Shown here in pieces: positions 1-11,457 of a stretch of 64,000 nucleotides of DNA (position 1 is its first letter; each line of letters begins with the position of its first letter). The notes beneath the pieces were generated by a model, which was not told the origin of the DNA, searched no databases, and worked only from the letters and a program-made list of their open reading frames with translations. The DNA comes from Allium sativum (taxonomy: Eukaryota > Streptophyta > Magnoliopsida > Asparagales > Amaryllidaceae): positions 616,603,303-616,667,302 of the forward strand of contig CM060910.1 of the NCBI GenBank assembly GCA_030737875.1, in the 5' to 3' direction. The translations under genes and the position numbers were made by a program.

Positions 1-3000
1 GTGATTAATTTGAATTCATTGTTGTTGGTTGAAACCCCACAAGGGTCTGGGGTTGATAATTAATTCATATCTCCCTTGGATTTAATTTTTTGTCAACCGA
101 TTGATTGACAGACTGTGATAAGCGTTATTTTATTATTTAATTCTTAAACAGTTGCAAATTGCAGTCTGGATGTGAACTGACTGTTTAATAGTTGTTTATC
201 ACTATTTTTGAATACATGCAATGTATGGAACCCATATAAATAAAATTTTATGATAATTGATTGAGTCTGATTCCAATTTAGAATATAAACGAATATTTTA
301 AAATACTATTCAGTGAGTAATCAAAATATGATTTTGATGTCCGATTTTGGATGGACACGAAAATATGGAAATATTCATAACTGAAATGAATGTGAAGCTG
401 AGTTAAGTAGAAGGGTGCCATTTTTACTCGAACAAATTTTTTGTCGATTTTATTCATTTTATAATGAATATCGAAAAGAATTTATTTCAAAATCTGATAT
501 TTTGAATATATTATCATTTTAATATTATAGTGATGTGGAATATTCAGTTTTGATTTAAAACTGAAATGGAAGTTGAAATTGTTTTAAAATGAATTTATAA
601 ACAATTTGTAAAATACGTTTTAAATAGAAATCGACGAAATATATTATATATATATTTAAATGGTTTGAATATAAAGTATCGCACCGCGACCGTTCGCGAA
701 TTTCGACCATTGACTTCGAATTAGCATAGCGGGAGATCCGACCATTGGATTCTCCTAAAACTAGAACCGTTGGGTTAGTATTGAAAAGATATTTCAAATG
801 AATATATGAGATTTAAATTTGAACGGTTGGATTTCAAATTATGTCCAAATCAATTTTAGAAAAATTCGCTATGGATGCAGTTCAGTGGCCGTAATTGGAA
901 ACCAATAACGGCCTTAATAAAATTATTAAAAATATGGAAAAATTATGTAAAATTATAACTAATGATTTGGAAAGATTTTGGATGGAAAAATTCCGAGTTT
1001 GAAAGGATAAATGATATTTTTATCTAAATGAACTAGTTAATAACTAGAATATAAATCCAATGATTTTTGGAAATAATAAATTGGAATTACGAATGGGTAT
1101 TTACATAACCAGGAATTCCATACAAATTGGAATGGATTTGAATGGAAATAATATTCGGAGTATTTCGATATTGGATTTCGTTATTATACGGATATTATTG
1201 AGAAATTTGGAAGAAACAAATATCGTTATTCCCAATACAATATCCATTAGTTTCAGAATTTGAACTTGAATATAAGTCGATATAATTTCTATTCCGAGCT
1301 TTGTATTTAATATCGAATTAGATTTTGAGTTTGTAATGAATGATGTCTTTAATAACACCGTTCTTAAACCCCGTTGAGAAAAGAATAAATCTTTTAATTA
1401 AGTTTAATGATGTTTTCCAATTTATAATTATAAATTGGAATTAAATGGAAGACAATTTTGGGTTCATTGTTAACAATGTTTTAAATAACATTTGTTATTA
1501 AAACCCTGTTAACAGTGAAGATATGATTTGGAATTTGTAATTAATTTTATTAAGATTAATGGAAATTTTCCAAAGTAAAGTTTTCCAATTTAATACATTA
1601 AATTGGAATTGAATGGAATTCGATTTAATAATAATCGAGATAAGCTTCTGTGAATAAAGCCCATTACTACTTATGGAATTTAAAAGGCTTTTCCATTATT
1701 CCATTTATATTATTAATATGAAACAGAAATTTATATCGATTATATATTGATCTGTTTTCCGTGAAGATTCCATAGTTAATGGAAGTTGATTTGGGTTTAC
1801 TGTGAATTGTGTTTTTAATAACATTGGTTCTTTAACCCAGTTAAAGACAAGATTAATTTCTTAGAATTGAAAAATCAGAAAGTAATGATTTTTGATATTA
1901 AAACCAAATTGGAGTTTTAATGAATCTTTAATTAGATTGGAATGTGAATGAGATAATTTAATTTATCGAATTCAAGAAATGTTTGAGAATGGAGTACCAC
2001 CAGTTTTAGTCCATGCAATAGTTAAATATTTAATTAGATTTGAACATGAAATGGTAATTAAATTTACCGATAATACCGTGGACATTAGATATGGAGTACT
2101 ACCAGTTTTGCTCCATGGGATGAATAGGTTGGGATTGGGGATAGTAAAATACAGGATTACTTCGGTAACAATCGATAATCTCGACTTGTTTTATGAACCT
2201 TAATTTGGTTTAGAATTGTTAAAAGATAAAATAAAATATTTTGAAAATGATATCTAAAGGAAGATTAAAGAATAAATTTAAAAGAACTTATCTTTGATAA
2301 AATTAATGGGAACCTTTCCCCTAAGATGTGAATATTTGAATAAAAGAATATTCTGAATTGGAATGAGGCGTATGATGTGTTTTTATAGCACTTGATTATT
2401 GATTATAAAATATGCGAATTATTCGGAAAGACCTGGTTTAACCCATTCTGAATAACTAATACGATGACAAAAAGTCAACGATGAAGACAGTGGTTGAAGA
2501 CCGAAGATCTTCACATCGTTTGGATGATTACTGATGTCTTGATTAGGCTGTACATAATGATCATCTAGACGATCTTGGAAATTGATCGGATATGCGAGGA
2601 CCTCTCTCCTGTATTGGACATATGGGATGAGGAATAAGGTGCCTCTGGTTATCTGTTTGGTGACGGAGAATTTATTCTCTTGCTTAACACCTTTCTCTGA
2701 GACATACGAACTTGGAGGTTATATATTGATAGACATCAGTTGTATGGCATTAATTGTCAGTGTGACATGCTAAGATGCAAACGATCAAGGCTTTTGCTGA
2801 AAAGCAGAGTATTGCAGATGATGATCAAAGCATGTCTTTAATTATCATAGCTTTGTGTATAGCGTTAATTCACGAGCCTCACACCTCGGTATGAGTCTAA
2901 AACGGGATCAAGGACGCAGGGAGTGCATACTTTTCTATCTAGCTAGAAGTGGTGTCATGGTATGTAGTTCATACATTTTTACTTATGTGGATGATGGAAT

Positions 3001-3280
3001 GTGAGGCGCCTCGGATATAGGGCTATATGCTCATAAGGTCGACGTGTAGGTATGATAGGACCGGAAAACATATTGTTCAGGAATAACTAATTCACTAAAG
3101 TAAGTATGGACCGGCCCTGCAGAAACCAAGGGTAGCCCGTAGGTGTGATCCTGAGGCATTTGCTAGAGTGTCTCGAATCGGAAGGAGCCATCCCTTGCCT
3201 TGACTCATGATGGAATCCAATTTCCAATACGCGATCTTTCGGTTTTAGTTGTAAACATATATAGCGACATAGTAGGATGG
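1..3280 (+). mobile_element. Z0 giant LTR, left visible piece
   Basis: AT-rich non-coding LTR sequence that aligns by eye along its length with the middle and distal parts of the two Z LTRs (for example 1-60 with about 22990-23040 and 48700-48760; 1980-2200 with 30420-30640 and 50820-51040). It enters the window already about 2.4 kb into the LTR. It stops at 3280, where Y was inserted, and resumes at 20234. Short ORFs here are not conserved between copies, so I see no gene. The distal part (about 2340-3280) belongs to a block shared by all LTRs of the Z/W/Y group. Orientation is plus, judged from Z1 and Z2. Confidence 0.8.
3276..3280. other. Left target-site duplication of Y (imperfect)
   Basis: GATGG precedes the TG end of Y; the mate at 20234-20238 is GATGA. 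One mismatch suggests an old insertion. Z0 reads on sensibly from one side to the other. Confidence 0.55.
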
Positions 3281-3588
3281 TGTAACGATACATACGTATA
3301 GTGGGTTAACCTCCCACCGTGACATACAGATGATCCCCAGACACCTTGTTTTACGGCCAGCCTCTCGACTACAATAACCAACCCTAATAAATAGGGGACA
3401 TGTAGGGGTAAGAGCCCACTGTCCGCCACCAAACAACATGGCGAAAACCCCCTATCATGCGTAACCATCTCCATAGCCAGCAACAAGGATTGGTATGAGA
3501 ATATCTTCTACTACATTATCTAATAGGGTGGAAAATCACAGGACCACGCCGCTAATGCGGAACGGGTTTACTCCATTGGATTGCCAGT

Positions 3589-3593
3589 GCATA
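3589..3593. other. Target-site duplication of X, left copy
   Basis: GCATA directly before TGTAACACC; identical to 14565-14569. A 5-bp duplication is the normal Ty3/gypsy integrase signature. Confidence 0.95.
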
Positions 3594-3948
3594 TGTAACA
3601 CCCCACGTCCGTTAGTGTCACTCACAAAGGGAATGCACTAAGTTCTGTGGAGCATTTAGGGTAAAAGATGTAGATAAATTACAAGACAGACAGAAATTAA
3701 ACAGCGGAAAATAAAACTTTGCTTTATTGATAAAATAGTTTGTACAATGGTTTCTTTACAATATCAGAGTATCATCTGTCTTACAAAATAAAGAAGCATA
3801 AAAACAACATTTATATTCCCTGATTTTAGCAAGAGCCAGCCATAGCATATGAAAAGAGAATCCAGGCAAACTTCGACAAATCTTCAAGCTGGGAAAGAGT
3901 GGCAGTCCAACTTAACCTGAGCTAAACTATTCCCTCCTTTACTACCTT

Positions 3949-3959
3949 GGGGGGGGGGG
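3949..3959. repeat. Poly-G tract in X and C LTRs
   Basis: An 11-base G run. The same spot has about 7 G at 10313-10319 in the partner LTR, and longer runs near 53168 and 63965 in element C, with similar flanking bases (TCCCTCC before, GAAGAAAAG after). The length varies while the position is kept. Confidence 0.85.
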
Positions 3960-5097
3960 AACGGAAGAAAAGAAGACGAAAGAAAAACAGAGTCAGACAT
4001 AAAGCATGAGTAAGTTCAGTAACTTCTAGCATGTGAACATGGAAAACAAAACGACATGAATTTACTGAATACAAGATTACACCATGACGATAGGGTCAAC
4101 AAGATTAGACAAGGTAGTCACAAGATATGCTAAGATAAACTGGATACGCTCTAATACTTTCGCCGCTTCGCTATTTCCTTGTTATACTAGTTTCTATATC
4201 TCTGCACCTCCCATCTAGTGTCCCAACTAGTAACGATAACGTGATCCCAATCCCTGTATTTTCCATTGCCTTCCGGCATACATTCATTATTTATTACCTA
4301 TATCAAATCTAGGGTTTCTATCAAGTGCTTTCTAGATTTAACTAGAGGTTTACGCTATCTGCTGAACGCTTTTTGAGTTCAGGGTTTATGCCACCTAGTC
4401 CAACTAGGGATTACGCTACCTGTCGAACGATGCCCCCAAGTCTAGGACACACTACCTAGAGTGGTATATGTTCCTATACTTCCCCACGCATGTATCGCGA
4501 ATCGTTATCGCTTTTCTAGATGCACATGTCCTGTAATATGCGGTCCGAGTCCTGTGACAGGGCAAATCAAGGAATACAGAACTCGGTCGGGAGCTTTCAG
4601 ATATCTGCCGATGCAGATGCAAAGGTCTGTTTTTATTCCAGTGGATATGGTCCCACTTGACCCCTCCCTCAACTAATGAAAGGCACACCTTGTAAAATGA
4701 GAACTATACGCCGACCCCCGGTGCCCCACTATCCTATGGCCATCCGCAACCATAACTAGATAGCAAGTATATGGTCTTTTGGAGTTCTCCGCCTTTCCGC
4801 TTCACGTATCTCGATTGACTCAAGATGGATGGTAGACGACGAGTTGCTATCACAGGGCTACCGTCTTCTCACCGAATCACGTTGGTCCATCCTGGTCTTT
4901 AGGTTGCCATGTATTGCAACCAAGGCATACTCCTGGTTCTTCTACGCAGACCTTAACCTCTGTGAGCCCAGGAGAATCATCTGCAGCCTCACAGAGGGAT
5001 ACCAAGAGTACCCTCCCGTCCCCTCGAAGCCTCGGGCTTCGTAACCCAATTCGTTGGAGCCTTCTTTTTACTCAGACGGACATTCGCTCCTTCCCGT

Positions 5098-5906
5098 GTT
5101 ATACTAAGAATTACTACTTAGTTTTACTAACTAAGATTTACCACTTAGTTTCCAGAATCGTTGTTTTCTTAACTAAGGTATACTACTTAGTTCCCTTTCC
5201 CGTCAATTTGGATTGGTTAAGTGTCATTAGTCAATTCAAGCCGACTTAACCCTCTTCATTTATCCTGTCAAACTGGTTAAGTGTTATCAGTAATTCATGT
5301 TGACTTAACCCCACCACAAACCAAGTTATATTGGTTAAGTATTTCTTATTACTTAACCTTACCCATTCACCCTGTATTGGTTTAGTGCTCCTTTTTAACT
5401 TAACCTTGCCCGTCTGTTTTAACTAACCTATTATTAACGGTTAAGTATTATCCCTTCATGTTTTAGACTTAACCCTATTCCTTTGTCAAAATCTGATGGT
5501 TAAGTGTTCAAGTTTACTTAACCCTACGGTCTAGCCCAGCTAACATATCAAATTGGCTAAGTGTATTAAATCTTACTTAACCCCAACCTCTAGTCTAGTT
5601 AACATGTTAATTTGGCTAAGTGTATTAAATTTACTTAACCCCACTTTCTAGATTAGTTAACATGTTAATTTGGCTAAGTGTTTTCTTAGTTACTTAACCT
5701 CTACAAATCTTTTCTTGTTACCATGAGTTTGGTTAAGTGTCCCCGTGGACTTAGCCCTCCGTTCTAGCTTTACTGTGCTTAAGTTGGTTAAGTTTTCCTA
5801 TGGACTTAACCCTCCCATTCTAGCTTAACTGTATGAACCTAACCCCACCTACCAGTCTTGTTATCCTGTTGAGTTGGTTAAGTGTCTTAGTTAACTTAAC
5901 CCTAGC
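5098..5906 (-). repeat. Degenerate GGTTAAGTGT/ACTTAACCC tandem array, X 3' LTR
   Basis: Roughly a dozen imperfect units of about 55-65 bp, each pairing a left motif like GGTTAAGTGT with a right motif like ACTTAACCC, so every unit is itself an imperfect inverted repeat. A few related units lie in the C LTR (53755-53870), so X seems to have expanded a shorter ancestral array. Confidence 0.85.
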
Positions 5907-6891
5907 ATTCTTGTTCTAGCTTTAACTAAATAAATTAAAGCCACGACCACTCACATTAGACAGATATTGTTGCGATTACTAGATGTGCCGGTTGGTTCCG
6001 GGCAGGTTTACATCGCAACTCAGTCTAACCTCGGGTTAGGCCTATTCGTGTTTTCTAGTTCAAAGGGTTTTGATTAATTTTCAAATCAGGTTTTGAAAGT
6101 AACCATCCCGTCCGTCGGATCAGTTAGGGATAGCCAGGGAGAGCAGGAAACTTGTATTTTCCAAATCCAAGCCTAGACACTATCCTCTCTGTCACCCTAG
6201 AACTTTCTGGTTTATTATTAAAAGAGATGTCGTTAACAAACCTTTAATTTGTCTAAATTAACATTTCCTCATTTAGGACAAATTCTATAAGTAAATTAAT
6301 CCTAATTTACTTATTTCCCAATTACTCTTTTAATGTAAATTGTCAACATTTATTCTTACGGCCCATTTTCCCCTCTATATCATGTTTATGCTTTTTGGTA
6401 TGTAAACCTTACCAAATGAAGTGTCACTAACCATGATTTTGCTAATCCTGACAATTACTCCCAATTATGGCCAATTTCAAGTTTATGCCAATATACTTAT
6501 CGAGCCAAATTAGCTAATCCAATTCTGATTTAACATTCTAATTCACGTCAAACTAGACTTATTACTCTAGTTCACTATTCATGTAAATACTAGATTTACA
6601 CGTCAATACAAGATTCAAATTACACATCTTATAATTTATGTCAAATTTATCCAATTTGCATTTCTATGAACATGCCATAATACATGTTCCCAATTTATGC
6701 CAATTTCCAAGTTAAACTACGTTTTAGTAAATTTCATATTTTGCCCCAAATCGCATTCCCACCATTCGTACAATCGTGTTTCAATCTAGATTATAGATAA
6801 ATCTAGATTCGTAGCAAATAGGGAATGAACCAAAGATTGCTATGAAAAGGATAGATATAACAACTGGCATAAAATGGTTTTGAATAACGAC

Positions 6892-7035
6892 GTAGGTTCA
6901 AGAACATGGGCAGACCTAACTTAATAGGTAAATTCCCAAGGTCTAAAACCAAGAATAGACATAGTAGGTTCAAGAACATGGGTAGACCTAACTTAATAGG
7001 TAAATTCCCAAGGTCTAAAACCAAAGAAAACCAAG
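6892..7035 (-). repeat. 72-bp tandem duplication, X 3' LTR
   Basis: Two nearly identical copies beginning GTAGGTTCAAGAAC at 6892 and 6964. The duplication is also in the other LTR (13252-13395), so it predates the insertion. Confidence 0.9.
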
Positions 7036-7216
7036 GACAGGCAGAATAAATAATCGGGTTTAGACCCAATCTCATAATCACAAAACTTAAGCAACACTTT
7101 CCTAGTCATGAATCATAGGTGTTTAATCACAGACATCCTTGTTATGTCATAGGTAATAGTTTATGTTTTCTAATCAAAGGCATAGGTTTAGTCAAGGAAA
7201 TAATCCTCATAGTCAC

Positions 7217-7371
7217 AGTCACAGTCATAGGCAATGTTCGTAGTCATAGGCAATGTCCATAGTCGTAGGCAATGTTCGTAGTCATAGGCAATGTCCATAG
7301 TCATAGGCAATGTTCATAGTCATAGGAAATGTTCATAGTCATAGGCAATGTTCATAGTCATAGGCAATGCC
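7217..7371 (-). repeat. 19-bp tandem array, X 3' LTR
   Basis: Eight head-to-tail copies of a unit close to TTCATAGTCATAGGCAATG; also eight at 13577-13731. It lies downstream of the TATA box, so it is probably transcribed. Confidence 0.93.
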
Positions 7372-7787
7372 TAAATGGTCATCGAATCATAACAGTTCTT
7401 AATTAGGTCCAAAGATATAGGCACAGGTTCGAATAGAAAGATTTGGCATATTCTTTTATTCCTTTAATTTCATGTCACGAACAGAGAGAAACGTTCAAAT
7501 CTAAAAATAACTAACTTACAGATATTAGATTAGAATAGAAAGATGGCGTTGCTATGATTCATAGAAAAACAGTCGTTGAAGTTGTTTGAACATCCTCTTG
7601 AATCCTAGCTTGACTTGAACCCCTTCTTGAAGCTTTAATCTGGATTTGAATCTCCAATTAGAAGAAGAACTATAACTTGTTTTAGTGGAGAATTAGATTT
7701 ATTTTAATGGTGGAGGCTAGAGTAGAGAGAAGCAACATGTAAATGCCTTAGAGAATTTGTGTGGAGGAACCCTTAGGTCTAGCCATT

Positions 7788-7795
7788 CTTTTATA
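7788..7795 (-). promoter_or_regulatory. Putative TATA box, X 3' LTR
   Basis: TATAAAAG on the minus strand, about 410 bp into the LTR; identical at 14148-14155 in the other LTR. Position and sequence fit a Pol II core promoter. The start site is not visible. Confidence 0.6.
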
Positions 7796-7931
7796 GGTGT
7801 AGAGAGTGTTTTAGGGCCCTTAGATCATCATAAAAGCCATCAGAATCGCACAGGTCGAATACACATCATCCAACCACTCAAAAGGAGACACATCAGCATA
7901 GAACACTCCAGAATTCGGTGATGGATTAGTA

Positions 7932-8007
7932 TGGGCGCACTTGGCAGGTGCGCGAGTGCATTTTTGTACGGGCGCACTTCACAAGTGCGCCAGTGCATTC
8001 TGGTCTG
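7932..8007 (-). promoter_or_regulatory. Duplicated GC-rich palindromes in X U3
   Basis: Two direct repeats of about 37 bp, each a hairpin. The second is perfect: GGCGCACTT (7971-7979), loop CAC, AAGTGCGCC (7983-7991). The first is GCGCACTT / AGGTGCGC (7935-7953). It lies about 200-270 bp into the LTR and upstream of the TATA box, where a promoter element would be expected. Repeated at about 14292-14367. Confidence 0.6.
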
Positions 8008-8204
8008 TTTCCGGTTTCTCTGCCTAACTTCGTTCGTCCATATCTCCTTCATACGGAGTCCGATTTATGCAAACTCGGACTCTATCTCAAGCAGAATTTC
8101 GAGACGAACGCAATGGCGCAACCCGTTTCCCTTAATTCTTCTTTTAAAAATTAATTATATCCTGATTTGTGAATCTTAGTGTTACAGGATTACGGGGTGT
8201 TACA

Positions 8205-8217
8205 TTCTCCCCCACTT
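8205..8217 (-). other. Polypurine tract of X, with adjacent hairpin
   Basis: AAGTGGGGGAGAA on the minus strand, abutting the 3' LTR; primes plus-strand DNA synthesis. A small inverted repeat follows at 8223-8240 (GATTTCG / CGAAATC), a feature also seen in A and C. Confidence 0.92.
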
Positions 8218-8845
8218 AAAAGGATTTCGTCCCCGAAATCTTCAAGTTAGGAAGAATGTGTCCTACCATCTAATCACCCATCTACTCAACCATTCAATCA
8301 CAGGCATCCATTGTCCTTATAAGTTTTCTAATGCTTTCATGTTCATATGCATAGTGTGTGTATATGTCTTTATCTAATGCAAAATCAGGCGGTCTATTGA
8401 TTCAGTTGACCTCCTTAATGCAAATCATGTCAGTGCCATGCGTCCAATCATGTATGCAAGCATCCCTAGTTATGTAAATACTACATGTGTGCGCATAGCC
8501 ATTCATCCATATGTAACATCCATATGATAACATATCAGGCTCAACTTACAAACAAATACATTCCTGTAAATGCAATATGAAAGCGTCTGAACTGATCTAG
8601 TGCCTAATACGTATGCATATGCATTCACGAGCAACCATTAGCAACCACTTGCAACCACCAACCATAACATGTTTCAAACACATGTTTACATCCATTGGCT
8701 TCTACCTAAAGATCGAAGATACGACCTAGGTGATATACTTCGGAAAGAGAGAAACAATTATGCGTAAAGCTCCTACACAAAGAAATCAAGGATGCACCCT
8801 TAAGAAAAAGGGCATGACGCTAGTATCTAGCCTTCTTGAGCTTTA

Positions 8846-8890
8846 CTCCACTGTATCTTAACTAATTTAACTTCACGATTGTGAATTTTC
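8846..8890 (-). pseudogene. Integrase/chromodomain-tail remnant in X
   Basis: In one minus-strand frame this short stretch reads [12 protein letters not shown], almost the same as the tail of the C integrase around 59170-59230 ([12 protein letters not shown]). Flanking sequence also aligns with C. No longer ORF surrounds it. It is the last trace of the pol 3' end in this deletion derivative and cannot make a working protein. Confidence 0.75.
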
Positions 8891-9044
8891 TGACCTCCAA
8901 TTCAAAATAAACAGATGTCAATCACGGTACCAAGTATATGTACTAAGATGATTAGAGGTCTCCCTCTTATCCGCCATGCCATAACTATAGGGGTCGAAAG
9001 GTTACTACGTGCTTTTTAGAGTACCTGCCACAACTATTCATCCT

Positions 9045-9195
9045 TCACGCAAACCATTCTAGTCGAACTTGACATTCCTCAAGTACAAGCCCCAAAGGCC
9101 TGAACCAATATCAGACAAGCACCCAAGGAATACCTCCTTCGAATTTAGACGATCTATGTGAGATGATATAAGCAAACTCGATAGCTATTCTCAAA
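9045..9195 (-). repeat. Family-A LTR fragment inside the X interior
   Basis: About 150 bp aligns by eye with the family-A LTR (34330-34490, 41880-42040, 54650-54810): shared runs include ATATCAGACAAGCAC and TACAAGCCCCA. It has the same orientation as in A. Nothing like it occurs in the C interior, so X carries sequence from a second family. Confidence 0.75.
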
Positions 9196-9224
9196 TCCCC
9201 TACTAACCAAAAATAAACTGGTCG

Positions 9225-9346
9225 GACCACCAATTGGATTTGAGACTCCAGTGGGATCCTTTTACTATACAAGTGCTATGGTGCCGAGACTCAGCTATGG
9301 AAGTGGGTATGAACAATTGCGAAGCGCTAAAACCGAAAGAGTGCGG
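9225..9346 (-). pseudogene. Protease remnant in X
   Basis: The minus-strand sequence aligns with the C protease region (about 62262-62360). The HSF codons that follow the active site and the stretch after them (ALVES-like, then SIVED-like) can be traced, but the codons for the catalytic Asp motif are gone and the frame drifts. A decayed piece of gag-pol left by internal deletion. Confidence 0.7.
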
Positions 9347-9943
9347 ACAGAAAACTAAACTCTTCAAACAGAACTTTACTTCCTTTCTCCTAGGTGTGCT
9401 TGGTGGTGAAAGTATGTATTTGCCCTTCTGAAAATCTTGTTCCTCATTCTTGCCCTTGTCCTTAATTTTATTCCCTATCATACCCTAGTAAAGATGCTCG
9501 CTCTTGTCTTAGGTTTTATAATTTCTTCTTCCTTCGTGAGCTAAATCTACATCCATGAATTCCTCATCCTAGGGTTATGCTCCTTAGCCAAACTCCTCAT
9601 CCCTTTCCGTGTGTAACCATGTTGACAAATCTCTTGAAAACTACCTCCATCGTCCGGAAAACCCTATAAGCTTGAAAGTAGACTGGCCGTAAGTGAAACA
9701 ACTATGGTCATAGATGGAAGTCGGACACTACTTTGCCCTTCGATGAGGTTACCTCCCAGAAAGCCAAGAGCCCCAGAGACTCAAGAAAGAAGGAGACAAG
9801 AATTCAAACAGAGGAAGAGAAGACAGTGCGTATGGCTTTGGGGAATATGCCTTTAAAAAAAAAACTTTTCCTTTAAAAATGCTTCTTTAAAAACCGTTTT
9901 GAAAAATAATTTTTCAAATCTTTTATCTGATCCGGTAACCTTC

Positions 9944-9956
9944 GGCTCTGATACCA
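9944..9956 (-). other. Primer-binding site of X
   Basis: TGGTATCAGAGCC on the minus strand, two bases inside the 5' LTR. It is complementary to the 3' end of plant initiator Met tRNA, the usual primer in the Tekay/Del clade. Confidence 0.93.
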
Positions 9957-11457
9957 CGTGTAACACCCCACGTCCGTTAGTGTCACTCACAAAGGGAATG
10001 CACTAAGTTCTGTGGAGCTTTTAGGGTAAAAGATGCAGATAAATTACAAGACAGACAGAAATTAAACAGCGGAAAATAAAACTTTGCTTTATTGATAAAA
10101 TAGTTTGTACAATGGTTTCTTTACAATATCAGAGTATCATCTGTCTTACAAAATAAAGAAGCATAAAAACAACATTTATATTCCCGGATTTTGGCAAGAG
10201 CCAGCCATAGCATATGAAAAGAGAATCCAGGCAAACTTCGACAAATCTTCAAGCTGGGAAAGAGTGGCAGTCCAACTTAACCTGAGCTAAACTATTCCCT
10301 CCTTTACTACCTGGGGGGGAACGGAAGAAAAGAAGACGAAAGAAAAACAGAGTCAGACATAAAGCCTGAGTAAGTTCAGTAACTTCTAGCATGTGAACAT
10401 GGAAAACAAAACAACATGAATTTACTGAATACAAGATTACACCATGACGATAGGGTCAACAAGATTAGACGAGGTAGTCACAAGATATGCTAAGATAAAC
10501 TGGATACGCTCTAATACTTTCGCCGCTTCGCTATTTCCTTGTTATACTAGTTTCTATATCTCTGCACCGCCTATCTAGTGTCCCAACTAGTAACGATAAC
10601 GTGATCCCAATCCCTGTATTTTCCATTGCCTTCCGGCATACATTCATTATTTATTACCTAGATCAAATCTAGGGTTTCTATCAAGTGCTTTCTAGATTGA
10701 ACTAGAGTTTTACGCTATCTGCTGAACGCTTTTCGAGTTCCGGGTTTATGCCACCTAGTCCAACTAGGGATTACGCTACCTGTCGAATGATGCCCCCAAG
10801 TCTAGGACACACTACCTAGAGTGGTATATGTTCCTATACTTCCCCACACATGTATCGTGAATCGTTATCGCTTGTCTAGATGCACATGTCCTGTAATGTG
10901 CGGTCCGAGTCCTGTGACAGGGCAAATCAAGGAATACAGAACTCGGTCGGGAGCTTTCATATATCTGCCGATGCAGATGCTAAGGTCTGTTTTTATTCCA
11001 GTGGCTATGGTCCCACTTGACCCCTCACTCAACTAATGAAAGGCACACCTTGTAAAATGAGAACTATACACCGGCCCCCGGTGCCCCACTATCCTATGGC
11101 CATCCGCAACCATAGCTAGATAGCAAGTATATGGTCTTTTGGAGTTCTCCGCCTTTCCGCTTCATGTATCTCGATTGACTCAAGATGGTTGGTAGACGAC
11201 GAGTTGCTATCACAGGGCTACCGTCTTCTCGCCGAATCACGCTGGTCCATCCTGGTCTTTAGGTTGCCATGTATTGCAACCAAGGCATACTCCTGGTTCT
11301 TCTACGCAAACCTTAACCTCTGTGAGCCCAAGAGAATCATCTGCATCCTCACAGAGGGATACCAAGAGTACCCTCCCGTCCCCTCGAAGCCTCGGGCTTC
11401 GTAACCCAATTCGTTGGAGCCTTCTTTTTACTCAGACGGACATTCGCTCCTTCCCGT

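Larger units (their letters stand above)
3594..8204 (-). repeat. X 3' LTR (4611 bp)
   Basis: Begins (minus strand) at 8204 with TGTAACACCCC and ends at 3594 with GGGGTGTTACA: 11-bp inverted termini of TG...CA type. In element orientation it holds U3 palindromes (7932-8007), a TATA box (7788-7795), a 19-bp array (7217-7371), a 72-bp duplication (6892-7035), a block conserved with C (about 5950-6060), a long GGTTAAGTGT array (5098-5906) and a homopolymer tract (3949-3959). ORFs inside it are short and not supported as genes. Confidence 0.95.
8205..9958 (-). mobile_element. X internal region (non-coding patchwork)
   Basis: 1754 bp with no intact ORF. From the 5' side (minus strand): primer site; a leader (about 9780-9940) resembling the C leader (about 63420-63570); a protease remnant (9225-9346); a fragment of family-A LTR (9045-9195); an integrase-tail remnant (8846-8890); and a 3' UTR (8205 to about 8700) resembling C at 58528-59000. 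The order of retained C-like pieces matches C, so X arose by internal deletions of a C-like element plus acquisition of foreign LTR sequence. Confidence 0.88.

Noticed and set aside
7217..7371. 19-bp repeats as possible protein-coding repeats
   Set aside because: Unit length of 19 is not a multiple of 3 and all frames meet stops.
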